This document shows, piece by piece, positions 46,027 through 46,116 of a stretch of 46,116 bases of DNA; positions within the stretch are counted from its first letter, which is position 1; each line of letters starts with the position of its first letter. Source of the stretch: an uncultured Eubacteriales bacterium (GTDB taxonomy: Bacteria > Bacillota > Clostridia > Oscillospirales > CAG-272). The position numbers and the translations under genes are program-made. The DNA is taken from assembly GCA_934486825.1 (NCBI GenBank), contig CAKSQF010000016.1, forward strand, positions 1 to 46,116, given 5' to 3'. The notes beneath the pieces are model-generated. The model saw only the letters and a program-made list of their open reading frames with translations. It searched no databases and was not told the origin of the DNA.

Positions 46027-46116
46027 TTACCATTCAACCTTGCCGGATTCTCCGGTTCCGTCGATTGTCGAAATCAGCACGATGTCGTTCGAATCGATCT
46101 CTTCGATTTCGATTGC
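46027..46116 (-). CDS. C-terminal end of an unidentified protein (partial)
   Basis: The minus strand from the window edge reads 29 codons without a stop and ends at a TAA (46029-46027), with AIEIEEIDSNDIVLISTIDG then TGESGKVEW. The amino-acid mix is acidic and coding-like, and the terminator at 45987-46014 follows at a normal distance. The gene runs off the right edge; too little is visible to name it. Confidence 0.6.
   Translation of the reverse strand, partial: AIEIEEIDSNDIVLISTIDGTGESGKVEW

Noticed and set aside
1..46116. tracrRNA anti-repeat for the CRISPR array
   Set aside because: I looked for a sequence complementary to GTTTGAGAGTAGTG outside the array and saw none in the window.

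Overview
The window looks like the chromosome of a low-to-mid GC (roughly 50-55 %, estimated by eye) Gram-positive anaerobe of the Clostridia, probably a gut commensal. The reasons are strong sigma-A type promoters (TTGACA/TATAAT) with AGGAGG ribosome sites, spoVG, a forespore-type LytM peptidase, Clostridia-type membrane families (CmpB-like, ECF S component, DUF6198), a type II CRISPR repeat, a choloylglycine/bile salt hydrolase, and a split L-rhamnose utilisation set. I cannot name the species from sequence alone. No rRNA, tRNA or insertion sequence was recognised.

Layout. 1-209: the leader-distal end of a CRISPR array (36-bp repeats, 30-bp spacers) whose cas genes lie off the left edge. 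280-4105: a YczE-like membrane protein, an AraC/GyrI-like regulator and a two-gene ABC-2 exporter. 4159-10732: murC and spoVG diverge; then a leftward run, probably co-transcribed, of a galactokinase-family kinase, a small membrane protein, a WalJ-like metallo-hydrolase, rlmH and a WG-repeat secreted protein. 10920-17751: asnB, two small membrane proteins, an ECF S component and a very large uncharacterised membrane protein. 17969-22411: oligoendopeptidase F, a scar of broken genes (an AraC tail facing a dehydrogenase tail) and gdhA.

22521-26416: a leftward carbohydrate cluster (alpha-L-rhamnosidase, SGNH esterase, TIM-barrel isomerase). 26501-29393: a copper operon, csoR-copA, with a textbook CsoR palindrome inside the promoter and a CopZ-like domain fused in frame to CopA behind its own ribosome-binding site. 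29435-32770: bile salt hydrolase, a SpoIIQ-like LytM protein behind a sigma-F-like promoter, and a membrane protein/MORN-repeat pair.

32886-37893: the leftward rhamnose catabolic operon rhaB-rhaA-(decayed BNR glycosidase)-rhaD-AraC regulator. With the rhamnosidase at 22521 it would free L-rhamnose and convert it through rhamnulose and rhamnulose-1-phosphate to DHAP and lactaldehyde; no rhamnose transporter or mutarotase is visible. 38154-40618: prfC and a GNAT acetyltransferase. 40661-42507: an AT-richer, probably acquired Eco47II-family type II restriction-modification pair. 42722-46116: a collagen-like surface protein whose promoter sits at the end of three 16-bp repeats each carrying a -35 box, a glycosidase-like protein, and the tail of one more gene.

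I found no unmistakably new multi-gene system. The best leads are the CopA-CopZ fusion with internal start, the triplicated -35 repeat before the collagen-like gene, the sigma-F promoter on the LytM gene, and the large membrane protein at 15052-17751.
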